NCBI GenBank assembly: GCA_013396995.1
Contig: VWZP01003807.1
Location: 62,001 to 126,000 of the forward strand
Source: Dicaeum eximium
Taxonomy: Eukaryota; Chordata; Aves; Passeriformes; Dicaeidae
Reading direction: 5' to 3'
DNA: 64,000 nucleotides
The notes under the pieces were generated by a model. That model saw only the letters and a program-made list of their open reading frames with translations. It did not search any database and was not told the origin of the DNA. Every line of letters starts with the position of its first letter. Within the stretch, counting starts at the first letter, position 1. Shown here in pieces: positions 13,591-27,900 of this stretch. A program made the translations under genes and the position numbers.

Positions 13591-16500
13591 GAATGATTCA
13601 CTACCCCTATAACCATCAGCCTAGGGCTTACATGAGCATCACTAACACAGAATGAGGTTTCACAGTATAAACAGCCCTTGAAAGACTCTCTGTTATAACT
13701 GAAAAGAAGATGGATGTGTCTTCTCAGAGTGGGGTGGCAAGTTCATGTTGGAGCTGAGACAGAGCCTAACACCTTTACTGTCTCTCCAATTCTGTGTCTT
13801 AGATGAAATGTGCTACCCATTTTCAAAACATTTAGAATTAAAGTAAACAGCTGTGGAAAATTACTGATTATACTCTTTTTAACCAGATGGCTAAAGCACC
13901 CCCCTCTCTCTTTTGCTGTAAGTGATACTTAGATTAACAAGATATTTATTATGAAACAAAATTTCCTTCCTGAAAAATCATTATAGAAAGCATATAATAG
14001 CATTTTGAATTAATTCTCTATCACCAAGGGTAGTATAGTTTTCCACGTATCAAAAGATACAGTGTTAATTTTATACATTTTTCTTTAAGTATATTTATTT
14101 ACTTGCCACTTTATCTCTTTTCTTCGTGTCTCTTTGCTGTTTGAAAATAGAGAACTGCTCTCATTTTCCTCAATACTGGATTTTAGAATTCAAAATAATT
14201 TATAGTGCTTTACAACTAATTTTACAGGACTGTCAGAAAGAATCATCATCAATTAGTGTGAAAAGTTACTTAGGAGCAGGAATTTGATTTTAGAAGCATG
14301 AAGTACTCATATTTACTTCTCAATATGAAGTTGGCTGGACTTTGGACTGATATGACCATTAAATACCCTGAGAAAGGGTCCGGTAATACTCCAGTTTGAA
14401 AGTAACTTTAGCAGTTATTGATTTTGTGATCCTTGCATGTATTTAGTTGCATTCTTACTCAGCTAGCATTCCTCCAAAAATGTCATGCATTTATCCCCTT
14501 TAAGAGAAGTGACTTCTACATTAGTTGTGTTCCAAAATTAAAACCCTATCTGAACAATACACCTGAATATCAGAGTTTGGCTTCCCTTGGTCTGTGATCA
14601 TTGATGAGACTGAAAGACTTGTGAGTTTCATGTGAGATGAAGCTTAGCCCTATTTTGCCCACTTCAGAAGCAGATGAAATCTGGTTAGTGAATTTTCTTA
14701 CTCTCTCCATACACTTGCTTCTGCTCACTAATGAGTGTATGAGCAGGAACAGCAGCTTTTTAATGATTAGTTTTTCCTTTGGCGTCTACATTAGCTACAC
14801 AGAAAAATAAAGTATTTTCACTCTCCTTTCTCGCTAGACAGCAGCAATAAAATGCATATGAGTCCTGATAGAAGCAGTGAGTCCTAAGATTATATTAGTT
14901 TTCTATTTCTTCACTAAATGACATGGTTTCTTTACTATTAGACTACAGACTGGTTTATGTTGTCTCCTCATTGCACTCAGAAATTATTTTTGCCATTTAC
15001 ATTATGTAAAAAGGCTATATTATTAACCTGTGCAGAAGTCTATATGAGTGTGATACCAAAAATACACCCCTACAAGTGTCTGTAGGAATCTTTGTGTGAC
15101 TATGAGTCATGCTTCTTCTCCCACTAGCTTCTTTAAAGGAAATGCCACAACAAATTTTTTATATGTGTTATAACTAATGATAATTTATTATCAGCAACTA
15201 GTAAAATCTGGAGAAATTTATAACAAAGATTGGGTCGTTCATCCATGTCTGTGTGTACACCCAGAAATTTCTTACACAATTATAAATCCAAATATATGGT
15301 ATAAAGTTAGAAAATACAGAATCACCTCAACTGATATAATCCATAGATGCATCACACAGATTCATATATATATGTTGTCCATACAAGCTATATTTTACCA
15401 GTTCACTCCAGCTTTTATAGTAGTTTTTTTCCCAAGACTCAGTAATTTAATTTAGATTGTTCTTTTATAATGGGAAAGTGTATTTTATCTTATGCTAAGT
15501 AGTTCCTATAAAAGGCTATTCAAATTATTGTTTACTGTCATTACTCTGTGCTTGTAGGCATATTGACTTTGCTGTTAGTGAAACAAGTGGGACTTCACCT
15601 AGCATATTTTGGATTTCTAACATAACAGGTTTTTCCCTAATTATTGTCTTTTGGTTTTCCTCTCTAACCTACTTACTCAGTTTTAAAAAGATAAAATGTG
15701 TTCAACTTGGTGCATATGATGCAGGAGAACTTATTCTTAAATCAAGGAATAATCAGACAGCATTATAGATCTGTGACTTTGTTAATTTAAAATAAGGAAG
15801 GTAAGGTACATATTTCCTATTTTCAAGATCTTGAAATATTTTAATGTGGGACTTTTTTCTATTCTTATGGAAACAACTTTGAAGAGCAGAAGAGAGACGA
15901 AAGCATCTCAAATTATTTAGGAAAATTAAATGGCTTGGGAGTTACAAAGTCTTATACCAACACCTTCACTAAATGCTCTCAGATTTAGAGCCACGTAGAG
16001 AGAGCATCAAACATGAAAAAGAATTAGGCAAAAGGTAACTGTGTCACATTTGAAAACAGTCTAGTGTAGAACTGTGATTATGTAACTGCTCAAAGATGCT
16101 TCAGGTGATCCATCTTTCTGTCCTCTTCATGAGCAAGCATGGACTTCATCAGGCACTGGTCTCACTTCTCTCTCTGTTATCTTCCCTGATCCCAGCAGTG
16201 TTTAAAGGTAGCCTGTGAAGACAAACGTGATGGTACAGTAGGGTTAACCTGGTCCCCAGTTAAGATATTTTGAAGGCCCTGAGCAATGACAATAAGGATA
16301 TTTGTCTATATTATCCTCAGTATTCCAGAAAGGGAAACAAAAAGAATCGTAACCTAGACTCCTGCACATCTCATTGTGAACCAATGTCAAATACTAATGT
16401 GTGGTTCAGAGCAAATGTTAAATGGGAAGTTCATAAAGAAGCTATCATAAAATGAATTTGTTATACTAGCTCTTTATGCCAGCACTTGGATCAAAGGTGA

Positions 16501-17239
16501 TTAAAAGTCAGAAATAACCAGGACTTCAGAGAAACTATAGATTCTACACAAAGTATTCTGTGTCAAAAGACTAGAAAATCCAGAAATTGCTGTGTTTTCA
16601 GAGAGAAGAAATAATTTGCTTTGAAAGAAGGAGAGACCAAGCTCATGCAAAAATGCAAACGTGAAAATATAAAGCAAAGTAACCATAAAACAAAACATCA
16701 GAGAAACAAACAAATGGGAAAAAAATTACATGGATTTTCCATGAAAACATTATGCAGGCAGCTTATCAAAATATTTTAAATGCAAAAAATGTCTACAACA
16801 ACACAAAGAGACGGGATATACACTCTGTCCATGAAGATGGTTGCCATAACAGATCCCCTATCCATATGGTTTATACTCTTTTTCATTCCAGAAAATGAAG
16901 GAATTATTCATATGAGTGTCAATAACAGCTTTGACCTATGTGTGCCCACTCTATACATGAGTTTGTTCGAGAGGATGCTTCTTGCTCTAGTAAAAGGTAT
17001 GTATTGAGAGGCATTTGAGCAACAAGGCAGTCTGATATTTTGTGTGAACCAGTCTCCAGACCTACTCAGTTTATTAGTATAAACATAGTCAAAAGTACCA
17101 TCGCCATCTTTCAGCTAACTATAACAAATTCTATTTTAACACTTCAGCATTTTCCCCCAGAGATGCACAGCTTCTTTATTGGGGCTTCCACAGCAGAAAA
17201 GTAATCCAGATGTTTTAATAGGTATGAAGTAGAAGTAGA
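13591..17239. other. AT-rich non-coding DNA
   Basis: No transposon or credible gene is recognised after the CR1 homology fades. Open frames such as 15177-15455 and 16270-16455 (plus) and 16501-16713 (minus) have no motif support. Confidence 0.5.
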
Positions 17240-17322
17240 GTGTCCAGGTCCCTTCTCAGGGCCTTTCTACCCACTAGCAGGTCAACCCCCTCCCCCAACT
17301 TAGTGTCATCTGTGAACCGTCC
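17240..17322 (-). mobile_element. Very short CR1 RT-region remnant, minus strand
   Basis: The plus strand reads 'GTGTCCAGGTCCCTTCTC', then 'CAGGTCAACCCCCTCCC', then 'TTAGTGTCATCTGTGAAC'. This follows the antisense of the CR1 segment encoding 'SKFADDTKLGG..LLEGR..LQRDLDRL'. Only about 80 bp are recognisable and neither a 3' tail nor a clear end is visible. It is probably the eroded middle of an old insertion. Confidence is moderate because the match is short. Confidence 0.55.
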
Positions 17323-18110
17323 CTGTTTTTTCTTTAAAATCTATTTTTTAAATTAAATATCAATCATACAATTACCCCCTAAGGTGTTTAAAAAATAGAA
17401 AATTTGTCAGTGGAGCACCCCTCTCCTATAGTTGAATAATTCCCCAAAACTAAAAATCTGTTTTTTTGAAGTCAATGTACAGTGACTGTCTTTCACCAGT
17501 ATGTACATGAGAGTGTCTTATCCAACCCAATTTCATTTATGTCATCTCTTGTAATAGTTCAAGCTAATTAGTACTAACAGAATGAAGATTAATCAGCCTT
17601 AAAAATTCATACTTCTCTTTTCTCCCCTCTGAATGCAGGACAAGAGTTTTAAATTGTGTATATTTTCATGGTTTGTTTCTAGGATATCTCCTAGAAAATT
17701 GAGTCAGAAGACAGCTGCAGTCCAAAAGTAGCAACTGATGAAACACCTCAGAGATACCTGGTCTTGCAGGTGTTCACTTAATGTTTTCCTTTTCTTACTG
17801 TAGAAAAACAGTTTTCCCTTCACAAACTGTGATCAAAAGTTGGTTCTGAGAAAGGATTCTGAAGGCTCTGATTCTACTTTTATTAAAACATAAAAAACAG
17901 AATCACATTATTTACAGAGCAACCAATACTGTTCTTACAAATAAGTTTCAGCATTAGTTTGTATTTAAACACCTACTAAAATCTATCATTGTAAGAACAC
18001 GTCATTCCCATTCATTTAAACCTTGAAATCTCATTGAACATTGACATTTTGTAACAATTTAGCCTTTTAACCTTTGTGATAACAAATTCTTAAGTAGAGT
18101 TTCCACAATT
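17323..18110. other. AT-rich non-coding DNA
   Basis: No gene or repeat family is recognised. Part of it may be further eroded CR1 next to the remnant at 17240, but I cannot align it by eye. Confidence 0.45.
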
Positions 18111-18150
18111 AAAAAAAAAAAAAAGAGAAAAAAAAAGAAAAAAAAGAAAG
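18111..18150. repeat. A-rich low-complexity tract
   Basis: Forty bases of A interrupted by single G residues. There is no upstream retrocopy I can recognise for which this could be a poly(A) tail. Confidence 0.9.
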
Positions 18151-20259
18151 ATTTTTAAGGATTTTTATGAATTAAAGATTATATATGGAGTTTATTTTTG
18201 AGATTGCACTGTTCGCAAATATTTGGATAATCACTGAATATATTGAAAGAGACTTAAATCCTAAAAGTATTCTGTTTTTTGGTGGCATTATCATGCCTAT
18301 GTAACATAGGATTTCTGATTTGTTATTTCTTAGGTGTTGATAATTTTCTGCTTAAAATATTTTTCATCAGTGATACTTATTTAAACAATTAATCAAAAAT
18401 ATGAGAACTATGTAAGCATGCTGAATCGTCTAAAGGAACCCCATATACAAAAATTATTTTTCTCAATTATTTGATTTAAAATTTACAAAATTTAATACAG
18501 TCATTGAAATCACAATAAGCCTGTGAACATAATTAAGACACAAAAGGATGATAAATATTTCAATATGCTGTTGAAAGAGAAAATTCAATTTATCTAGATA
18601 ATGTTGTAAACTCTTAATCAAATAAGCATTTTTCAATCTATTTATCTGAGAGTTCTACTAGAATACACTGTCCTTAATGCAAGATTATGCTTTGTTTTAC
18701 TTTTTCCAATTTTAATGAAGTACAAGCACAGTACACTTCTGACTTTTGGGAGAATACAATTGTTGATCCTGACATTTCCTGATCGAGTCACTTCTTTTCT
18801 CCTTCTGTAAGAAATAATTTCTCTTTGTTTCTGGTTCTTAAGATGTGTGTAAATCAGGCAAAAAATTATAAATGTGATATTTTTTCTTTTCTTTTGATCA
18901 GCATTTAAACATCTGAAATGAGCAAATAAGGCCTGGGATTCTGGTGAAATGCTCAGCAGAGCACTAAGGCAAGATGTAGACCACATTTTACTATGTATGA
19001 AATTTATCCTCTTGGAAGGTTTCCTCGTTTTGAAGCAGTAAACACAGAAGGATAATCCATTAAAATGTCTTATTTGATTAAAATCTGAGCAACACTTGAA
19101 AATTTATAACCAAAAAAGTATGAAAATGTGATTAACACATAGATAAATATACGTGTACATATTTAAGTCCTGATGATCTGTGCTTAGGGTAGATTCATAA
19201 GTAGCATTATGAAAAAATATGTTTAGATGACTCAGACATAAACAAGAGAGCTAATTTTGTGAATTAGAAAGGAAAAGTGTAAAAAATTTAAAACAATGTT
19301 ATCAGATGTTTTTATGACAAAAACATTTCATATTGCTTTTATGATACACACTTTGTATCAACTAAAGGGAATAAAAGGCTTTAACATCTTGTTTTATTAC
19401 CTTCCAGGAAGCCTGGAACTGCAATTCTTAAACAAATGGTGACTGGAATATTTTGATATTAACAAGAAGAATAAAACCACATTCTTCTCAGTAATAATAA
19501 AGTTGATTTAAGTAATATTTTCTGGAAAATAAATTTAATTTTAATATCTAAACAAAAATGTAAACAAAGTTTTATGCAAGCACAATGAAAGAATGCAGTG
19601 CTGAGGCAGCTCTAGGGGTATACTATGGTGTATAATTTGAACAATGCAGCTTCCTGGGTCTATTTCCTTAGCATACAGTAAAAATGAAGTTATACAGTCT
19701 GGATTTTAAGGCAAGTTAAGGATAATTTGAATTTGATATGGTGTAGGTATGCGCACAGCTACTGAACTCCTCAGAAACATAAAGTGGTAATTTGATTTAT
19801 TTATTTAATGCAGAGTTACTGTAGATTATAAAAATGTTCTTTAATAGTAGTAGCTTCACTACACCTGTTCCTTATCTATTCCAATAACTCTTTCTTCATA
19901 CTCCTCTAGAGATATATAAAGGTAATGGCTTCTTTAAGGAGCTTTAAATTTATAAATTTATTTTACTTGGTGTTGACCACTAAAGAGAGAAAATTTAGCA
20001 TTTACGGTTGGGAAATCTTGACTATTAACAGAAACAGAGTACAAAATTTACTATGTACTACTGAAACCTTCCAATTTTTCAATGATTGGTCACTGAAAAT
20101 GTAAAATATGGATAAATAAACATACTTCATAAAATTCTTTAACATATTCATGAAATGTCTCCATGAATTCTGTCTCAAGTCTGTTATCCGTTTATGCATG
20201 AGATTAATGTACTTGGTCTACACTTCATTTCTGCATTCTCTGGCAATGTTCATGTCCAG
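18151..20259. other. AT-rich non-coding DNA
   Basis: No repeat family is visible. The 114-codon minus frame at 18642-18986 lacks any family motif and is basic and low in complexity, so I regard it as chance. Confidence 0.5.
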
Positions 20260-20332
20260 CTGAACATTATATTATATTATATATATTATAGTTCAGAATA
20301 TTATATTATAGTTATATTATATTATAGTTCAG
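20260..20332. repeat. AT-rich imperfect palindrome with CTGAAC/GTTCAG arms
   Basis: CTGAAC at 20260-20265 is followed by ATTAT/TATA repeats and then its exact complement GTTCAG at 20291-20296. The block 'TATTATAGTTCAGAA' is then echoed, giving a second GTTCAG at 20327-20332. The core is ATTAT-type satellite DNA that can form hairpins or cruciforms. It is probably unstable in length. Confidence 0.8.
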
Positions 20333-21402
20333 AAATGGCACCTGTCAAGCAGTTTTCTATCTTAAGGAACTTTTGAATATTAAATTCATAGTGATGAGTC
20401 AGAAAAAAAATTGAGTCAAGCTGTGCTTGAACTCCCCTAGAGAGGAAGAGCTTTCTGTGTCTTCCAAAAGATCTGTTTATGGCCTTGTCTTAGCTATGGA
20501 CAATGGTGAAGCTCACTACAGCTGTCAAGCTCATCCACAGAGTCCAACGTTTATCATCTATCAGACAAGAAATTATCCTGCCTAGAAATTAACTGCATGG
20601 TTATATTGAGTATTCAGGCATCAGACACTTGAGACCCAACGATTCTTCTGAAAAAAAAAGAAAAAAAAATTGAAAATTTACATTTGTAACTTCCTAGTTA
20701 TGCCTTACAAACACCAGAACACTGTGCTTTTCAAACCTAAATGAAGTGGATGCATTTTTGTTCACGTGCCCATATTTTGGGGAAGATTGTGTTCTAATTG
20801 TTATACCTGTTATCATCTGAAGAGAAAACTGATATTGTCAAGAGGAAAGGCTTATGAAATAGGCAAGATACAAGGCAAGGAGAAAAGAGCATGTGGGCCT
20901 GAAAACACAAACAGTGTTTCTTTAACTGTTGTATGAAGCCATAATAACAACTTTTGGTGACCCAGGATTTTTTTGAATCTCCTAATTATATTCTCTTGTG
21001 AAATTCTTGTCAATTATTTGAAGGTACATCTACACTGCTGGGCATGTAGAATAGCACTATATGGAAGTACAGTAAATGTAAAATACTGTCTGCAGATTAT
21101 AAGGTAGGAGAAATAGACTCTATTATTACCTTCGAATAGTAGTCTGTGTTCCAATGTGTAAGTAAACCTCAAGTGAACTGAAGAACATACTCCATGTCAA
21201 GATTTCCAGGGACCCTCTATATTTCTTCTGCATGGAACAAAGGGTTTTTATTCTGTACATAATGTAAACATTATATTTCAGATTTTATTTGCATAACAAT
21301 GAATCCTCATCCTTTCTGCTCATCGAAAATTGCTTTTTTGTTTATGACTTTCTCGTCAGTAGGAAGAAGTATCAATTCATTATTCATGACATAAAGGCTC
21401 AT
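20333..21402. other. AT-rich non-coding DNA
   Basis: No gene, RNA or transposon is recognised. A short A-rich run occurs at 20650-20669. Confidence 0.5.
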
Positions 21403-21445
21403 TAAAAAAAAAAAAAGAAAAAAAGAAAAAAAAAGAGAAAAGAAA
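21403..21445. repeat. A-rich low-complexity tract
   Basis: Forty-three bases of A with scattered G, in the style of (AAAAG)n. It lies about 200 bp before the unexplained open frame at 21658. A poly(A) tail would follow a plus-strand retrocopy, so this tract is on the wrong side to be the tail of that frame. Confidence 0.88.
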
Positions 21446-21657
21446 CCAACTATGTTGTGTCTTTAATTTAAAACCTGCTTGAGGGCCCTATGGGGTATAT
21501 TAAATCTGTCTCATTGCCATATATCTTAGTGTACATTTTGCTTGAAGCCAGGTGTTTTGTATATTGAACTTTTTAACACTGCAGGGAGGTAAGTATTCAC
21601 AGCTGGAGTTTTATGCTTCACACATTTTCATGTTTCAGAACAAGGAGCAACCCCTAG

Positions 21658-21909
21658 GAAAAACTCCTCCAGCATGAAAAGAGGCAGAACAAAGCGTGTC
21701 TGTATCTGGTGGCAGGACATGGATATGATGAAGTCACAGATCTAGGACTTGCATATAAAATAGATGCTGGTGTAACCGAGAGGAAAAGTTGCAAGCAATT
21801 GAAGTGTATTGCTTCCAGATCAATCACAATATATGAGGTTGTTAGTGCGGAAGAGGTGCAAAACAGATTCGAAGAAGGACGAACAGTTTTTGTAACAGAC
21901 AAAAGTTAA
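21658..21909 (+). other. Unrecognised 83-codon open frame, possible pseudogene or exon
   Basis: The frame is open from just after a TAG at 21655-21657 to a TAA at 21907-21909. It has no ATG near its beginning. The peptide has a mixed, charged, globular-looking composition, with blocks such as 'EKLLQHEKRQNK', 'VAGHGYDEVTDLGLAYK' and 'EEVQNRFEEGRTVFVTDKS'. This differs from the Phe/Leu/Ile/Lys-rich chance frames elsewhere in the window, and local GC is higher than the flanks. I do not recognise a family. The opposite strand is also open (21654-21902), which weakens the case. It could be a pseudogene fragment, an exon of an unannotated gene, or chance. Confidence 0.35.
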
Positions 21910-24900
21910 GAAGACTTGTACTTTTATGCAACATTTGAAGGCTGTCATGTTCACTGAGTTGCCAGTTTAACGTTTATCCTTCTGTATGTTATTACTTCAG
22001 AATTTCCAAATTAATCTTTCTACAGTGAGAATATTTTGAAAATTATTTTTGACACATAAAATATGAAATGAGTAAATTCACCTTTCTGAAGTAGCAGTTT
22101 GGGAGATTAGCACCTTTCTTTCTCTCATGCAGACAAGGAAGAACATTGCAGTAGTTCTTCAAGTGATTTAAGTTCACCAAAATTGAAAGAAAACTCCAAG
22201 TTATTGGGGCAGCTAATCCTGTGAAATCACTTTAGCAAAACAAAAATGGACTTCCAGAAGAAAAAAAGTTCTATATGCCATGAACATGCAGGTTTGAAGT
22301 TGTTTATTTGATAATAGAATTTCAGTTTTTAGGGTATTGGAGAATAATTTCAAAAAATTAGAAACTGGCTTATTAATATAGGAAATGAGCAGGGTTTGGG
22401 GCTTAGACAGAGCAAAAGACATTTCTACACCTGTATTTTGATCACTTAATTTTATAATCCTTTACCTAATCAATCAATAAAAATATTAATTTCCTTCAAA
22501 GATTAAGAAGGAAAATATTGTTTCCTATGTCCTTTGTAGTAACAGCTTCTGGTAGTAGAAATCAAGCTTCAGCCACAGACTGACATTGCACTGGTTAACT
22601 CAAAGGTTATCTCTGAAATGATAAAAAAGAGACAGAAATAACATTGTATTAATATCTGGAACAGCTGAACAGCACAGAATAGTCTGTATTAACAGTAAAA
22701 AGCTACCTGATCTGATAGAAAGTGTAGTTAATGGATCCTTTACAAATTCAAAATACACAAAATAGTAAGTGCATGCTGATAATTGAAATTATTAAAGTAA
22801 TGGTGAGCCTGATCCTTTGGTCTAATGCAGACATCAGGGATGTTCACATTTTCGTGCAAAACTAGATTTTAAAATTTTGAGTTGTTTTGTTTTGTTTGTT
22901 TGTTTTTTATGGTGCTTTGCTTTCACCCTTCCTTCAGACCTAAACCAAAGACTACTGAAGTCCATAAGATTGACATCTGGTCTTGGCTCTCCAGACATGC
23001 TGCTGTTTTGCTGCCAGTATTTGTGAGATTATATCTGTGCCAGTTCCACTGTGGAAAGCCCTCTGCTGACAATAATGCACAGCTTTTCTTCTCTCTGTGG
23101 GTGTTGCAGGCACGGTGGGGAGCACATGCAGGGCAGGGAGAGAGAGAGCACAGTGATAAACATAATGATAAATTGTTATGTGTGGTCAATATTATTACGA
23201 CTTCTGCCAAGAATGATTTATTGCATGCAATATTCTCTGCAAATGGAACTCTTAAAAACAGAAGGAGAGAGTGGACAATAAACAAAATTATAATCTTATG
23301 CAACAATAGAAAGGCAAACAAGGTAAAAATTAATCTTGACTCATTGTTTTACTGGAGAAAAATTTTGGTTCAGACAGAAAAGCACTTTTAAAGTACCTTG
23401 CTGTATGCTTTGAGTTTATAAAAAAGACAGTAAAGTGGTGAATTAGATCACATCTTTGAAAAACACTTTAAAAATAATAAAGATAAATGAAAGAACTTCC
23501 TCAGTGTTTTTGTTGTTTGAAGGTTTTTATGAGGCAGGTTTTATTTAAGCTTTCCTTCCATTTTTCCTATGAGAGGATTTTATACTAGGCTTAAAAAAAT
23601 GTAATATGTTAATAGAATCCACTACACTGCTAGATTTTCTATTCTACTTGGAGTAAACATCTGTCTTACAGGGAGTCCTAGCGTTTTGGCCAAAACTTGG
23701 GGATGTGTGCATTACTGTAACTCATTGTCACAAATTTCACTGCTGTTTCTTTGCCTGCCTCTGGTTTTGAAAATGGTTTTTTTGCTTTCAAACCTCAGTG
23801 GTGGTCCTTGAGCAAAACCTATGTCCTTAGGTTATACATGCATATGTGGGCTTGTGTTTGTGTATGTGCATTGGGGAGTGCCAGAGGGAATGGATTTCAC
23901 CTAGAATTAAGTAATATGTATTATAATAATCTAGTACTTTAATAATCTGTAATTCTTTCTCCAAGTGAAAACTTCTATACATTTACCTCAATATATGTTT
24001 GTCTAAAAAAGAAATGCATGAGCAAACCCTGCCTAATTTAGAGAGAGAACTGAACCACTGCAATCTGTGATTGCACATATAGAGATTTAAACCTAAAAGA
24101 ATTGCATCAGCTTCAGAAGACTTGTTCTTGATTGACACTACTGAAAGTGAGGGCAGCATCTACTCTCAAAATTTTTGACAGCAATTTATTACTCCAAAGT
24201 TACTTATCTTACAGTGATTGTCCTTTCAAAAATACCTTTATTTTGATAATCACCCTTTAAAAACCATTCTTGGGATCTATATTCTCAATGCAGATTTTAA
24301 TAAATTGTGAGGAAGCATTAATGAGCTCAAATATACTTGAAATTGTGGTACATTATATTTGACTCATTCATGTAAACTAGCCTCTTGGAGAAAAATTACA
24401 CACTGATGGATACTTAAAATGATTCATAGCAGTAAATAAAACTGCTCCTTTCTGACACAAGTTCAGCTCATTAAATCTCCAGTGGTCATGTTTCTGTGGC
24501 AGAAGTGATATTCTGTGTAGCAGTTACCAATTACTTTGGTAAATATAGGTGGTCTGTACAAGAGGACATCCTCATCTACATATGACAATGAAACATTTCC
24601 CTGGCATCTGACCCAGAGTGCTTTGCATGTGGTTTTCCTAAAAAATAAATGTCTGAACAGTGCAAGGAGAACCATTTATTAGACTCTGCACATTCTCTGT
24701 TAAAATCTTTGAACATAAGAGCTGCTGTCAATCACCTTCCACTGAGTAAGATCTTTCCCAGCTAAAATGTCTAGAGTGCTAAAATCTTTTTCAACTACTT
24801 TTGCACATGGAAAGATGATTCCAGATCTGTCTGTATGAATGTTGGATAGTTGCCATACTTATGTAGTTACTGTAACTGCCAACATTTAATTTTCTTTTAG

Positions 24901-27900
24901 CTTTATGCAGAAAGAGAATGAAGGGTGGGGGTCTGTGGAAAAATGAGAGATTTGAATGTTTTTAAAAGATAAATATGTTTAAAAATTCAAAGATGGTGCT
25001 AATTATAAAGAATTATAATTATAATCCATTTTGGGAACAGCATGTTTGTTCCTCTAACCATTTTTGTTACCTCAGTCAGAGATAGTTTAAATTTTAGCTG
25101 CAGTTTCTTTGTTTAACTGGATTTTTTTAAATGCCTACTTCATTTTCTGGGGAAGAAAAAGTGACATGCATAGTTCACAGGGAGAGCCTGACCCCTTTGT
25201 ATAATTGTGTCCCTGGAATTTAGGATTTCTATTTCTGAATAAGGAATATTTCACCCCTGGTGAAATCACTGTAGCTGAATGACATTGCTTGATAAAGGCC
25301 AGAAAGACAGAATTTTAATAAGCACTGAACTGCAGCTCTAAAATAACTTAGTGTGAAGTTTTACATATGTTTACAATGCTCATTACCCTACATACAAATT
25401 TCAAAACAAAACAGACTGTTTACAATGCCTGTAATCAGCTTGCTGTCTTGTAGCTGGAGTACTCCAAGGAAGGAAACAATGAAAGCACCCAACAGAAGGG
25501 CCCTTCAACATAATCTGTTAACTTCAGTTTGTACGAGACCTTGGTAGGAATGGGAGGCCCCTGGCTAATCTTTTTACTTGGCTAAGTGGTTCTAGGCACA
25601 GAGTTCACAATAAAATAATAAAAGCTCAAGGGGCCCTTCAAAACAGCATATATTCAGTGCTGAGTCTCCTTATTAAAGAGTGAAGGTCAGCACTATATTG
25701 CAATGTTCTCATGTTTGCATACAATGATTTTTTCTTTTCATGTCAGTGAGGCAGTTAAGATTTTTATTTCACTGTTCAATAATGATGGCATTTATAAGAA
25801 ACATATTGATTTTGTACCATTAAATATTGTATTGAAATTTTACTCTAAAAAAGCTTTCAGATTAGTTTTATTTTTGGAACTTCAGACATGCGAAGAAGTC
25901 TCAATAGATTAAATTTTCTGTACTTTTTCCACATAGTCCTGATGCTTACTATGTTTTTAATGTCTTTTTATCTCATAGCCGATGGAAATATAAAATCTTA
26001 ATTTTAAATTTGTGATATCCACTTCGTTTTATCGGATTCTCAATACAATATGAATGGAGATGGCTGAAATGTTCATGTGTACCTATCTAGTCTGAAAAAT
26101 AATGTGAAAAGGCCTTTCATATATTCCTCCTTTCTTATAATTACAAAATTATAGGTCAAAACCTCTGCTTGTGAAGATCAGCCTATGTATACTGGTGTCA
26201 ATGGAACTCTTGATTTATGCTGGCTGGTGGTCTGTGTCAGTGTCTCTTATAACCATAGTTACAATATGCTTTGCTGTAATCATAACAGGCAGTATTTGTC
26301 CAATTAAGCCAACATCTGGTGTAATGCAAAGACTAGGAGTAGTAGGAGTAGTAATTAAGTTTTGGGGGTTTTTTTTTTTTTTTTTAAATCTGTATTAGTC
26401 TGCTTTGTTTCTTGAAAATACAGGGTGATATTGCAAGAAATGCAGCCTACTTGTTTTTCACACATTCTAGTTAAAATGGAACTGTTCTCCATATTAGCGT
26501 TCTTTGTCTTGCAGACACCATTAGGGCCATTCTACTCAAGAGGTTTATGGTGAGTCAACCTGCCCAGAAAGTAACTGGAACAGTCCTGAGAGAGAACATT
26601 TACCCAAAAGTAGTATCTATCTCCTTCTTCTCACATGGGTGAGCTGTGAAGCTACTTGGTGTGCTCAGAGCCATATGCAATAGCCTTTTCTAAAAGGAAT
26701 GCCACCTCAATTGCTAAGTCTTGATGCCTCAAAAATGGGGGAAGAGCAGCACTGTGTAGTTTTTCTGTGATCCGTTGAAAGCGCATGAAGATCAAAGAAA
26801 TAGCTAATTAAATAAAACACCAATAAAAATAACGAAATCGCAATGTTTTTGAAATAAGGATATTATGTGGTTGTGTATTCTTTATTTTTCTGATAGCTAG
26901 AAATATAGTTTTGTCATGAAATGGTGGTATTGTATAGAAAATAGTTTTAAGAAACATGAAGGGAACAGTAATGAAAAGCAATTTATTACTGGAAGGATTA
27001 ACATAACTTTAAAAAGCATATTGTGTGGAATATAGATTAATATGTAGAATATGTTTTATTAACTTTATTATCAGACTTTCTAGAAAATAAAAATATAAAT
27101 GTATTTTTTTATGCTAGTACTGAATAAAAATTAAGGATGATTCAGACACTGTCAATTTCTTTCACTTGCATGAAGAACAGTCCACTAAAAATAGTGATCT
27201 TCAAGGAGAAAAGAACTGAGAGAAATTATTAATTTGCTTTCTAAATCCTCACATTCCAAAGCCTGTCAATATCCCAAATAATTAGTCCAAGTGTATGTGC
27301 TCCACAGTCATGCTTTAGTAACTTATCTCCATGTAAAACATAGTTAAAGAAAGTCAAGTTTTGTCTTTTTGTGAGAGAAAAACCTCCATATATATAAAAT
27401 AGAGAAGATCACTTATTTTTCAGCAGCCTGTACTGTACATTATCAGCTGTTGCAGTAAAAACCAAACATTTTTCCATTTACTGCTTAATTGCAAGTCATG
27501 GCTTGTGAATTTCTATTTGGGTGCAGCGGATTTAGAAGCTGAGAAATGATCATTCTAACAGAGGCACTGACACTGTTAATTGTGATGTGCATGAAATCAT
27601 CTTTATTGGTGGGACTACTTTTTTAAGGCAGCATGCAAGAGCACCATTGTCTCTCTAGGGCATTTATTTTGCCACTGAAGGACCTCAAAATGAAATAAAC
27701 CTACTCTGGTTACATACATGGGCATGTATGTCAAAAATTACACTCTCAGATTTTCACCAAATTATATACAGGATCAATCTTATTAATAGCAAAAACATAG
27801 GCTGTAAAATGCTTGGAATGAAAGCTAGTGGAATTTGAGCAATCCAACAGAAAAGTAGACAAGGTGGGCGATATCAAGAGAACTTGGGCAAAAAATGTAC

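Noticed and set aside
18642..18986. 114-codon minus-strand frame
   Set aside because: Low-complexity, basic peptide with no motif. The DNA composition equals the flanks.
22882..23391. 169-codon plus-strand frame as a gene
   Set aside because: It starts in a GTTTT-rich run, shows no domain, and an equally open 132-codon frame lies on the opposite strand. There is no supporting splice or repeat context.
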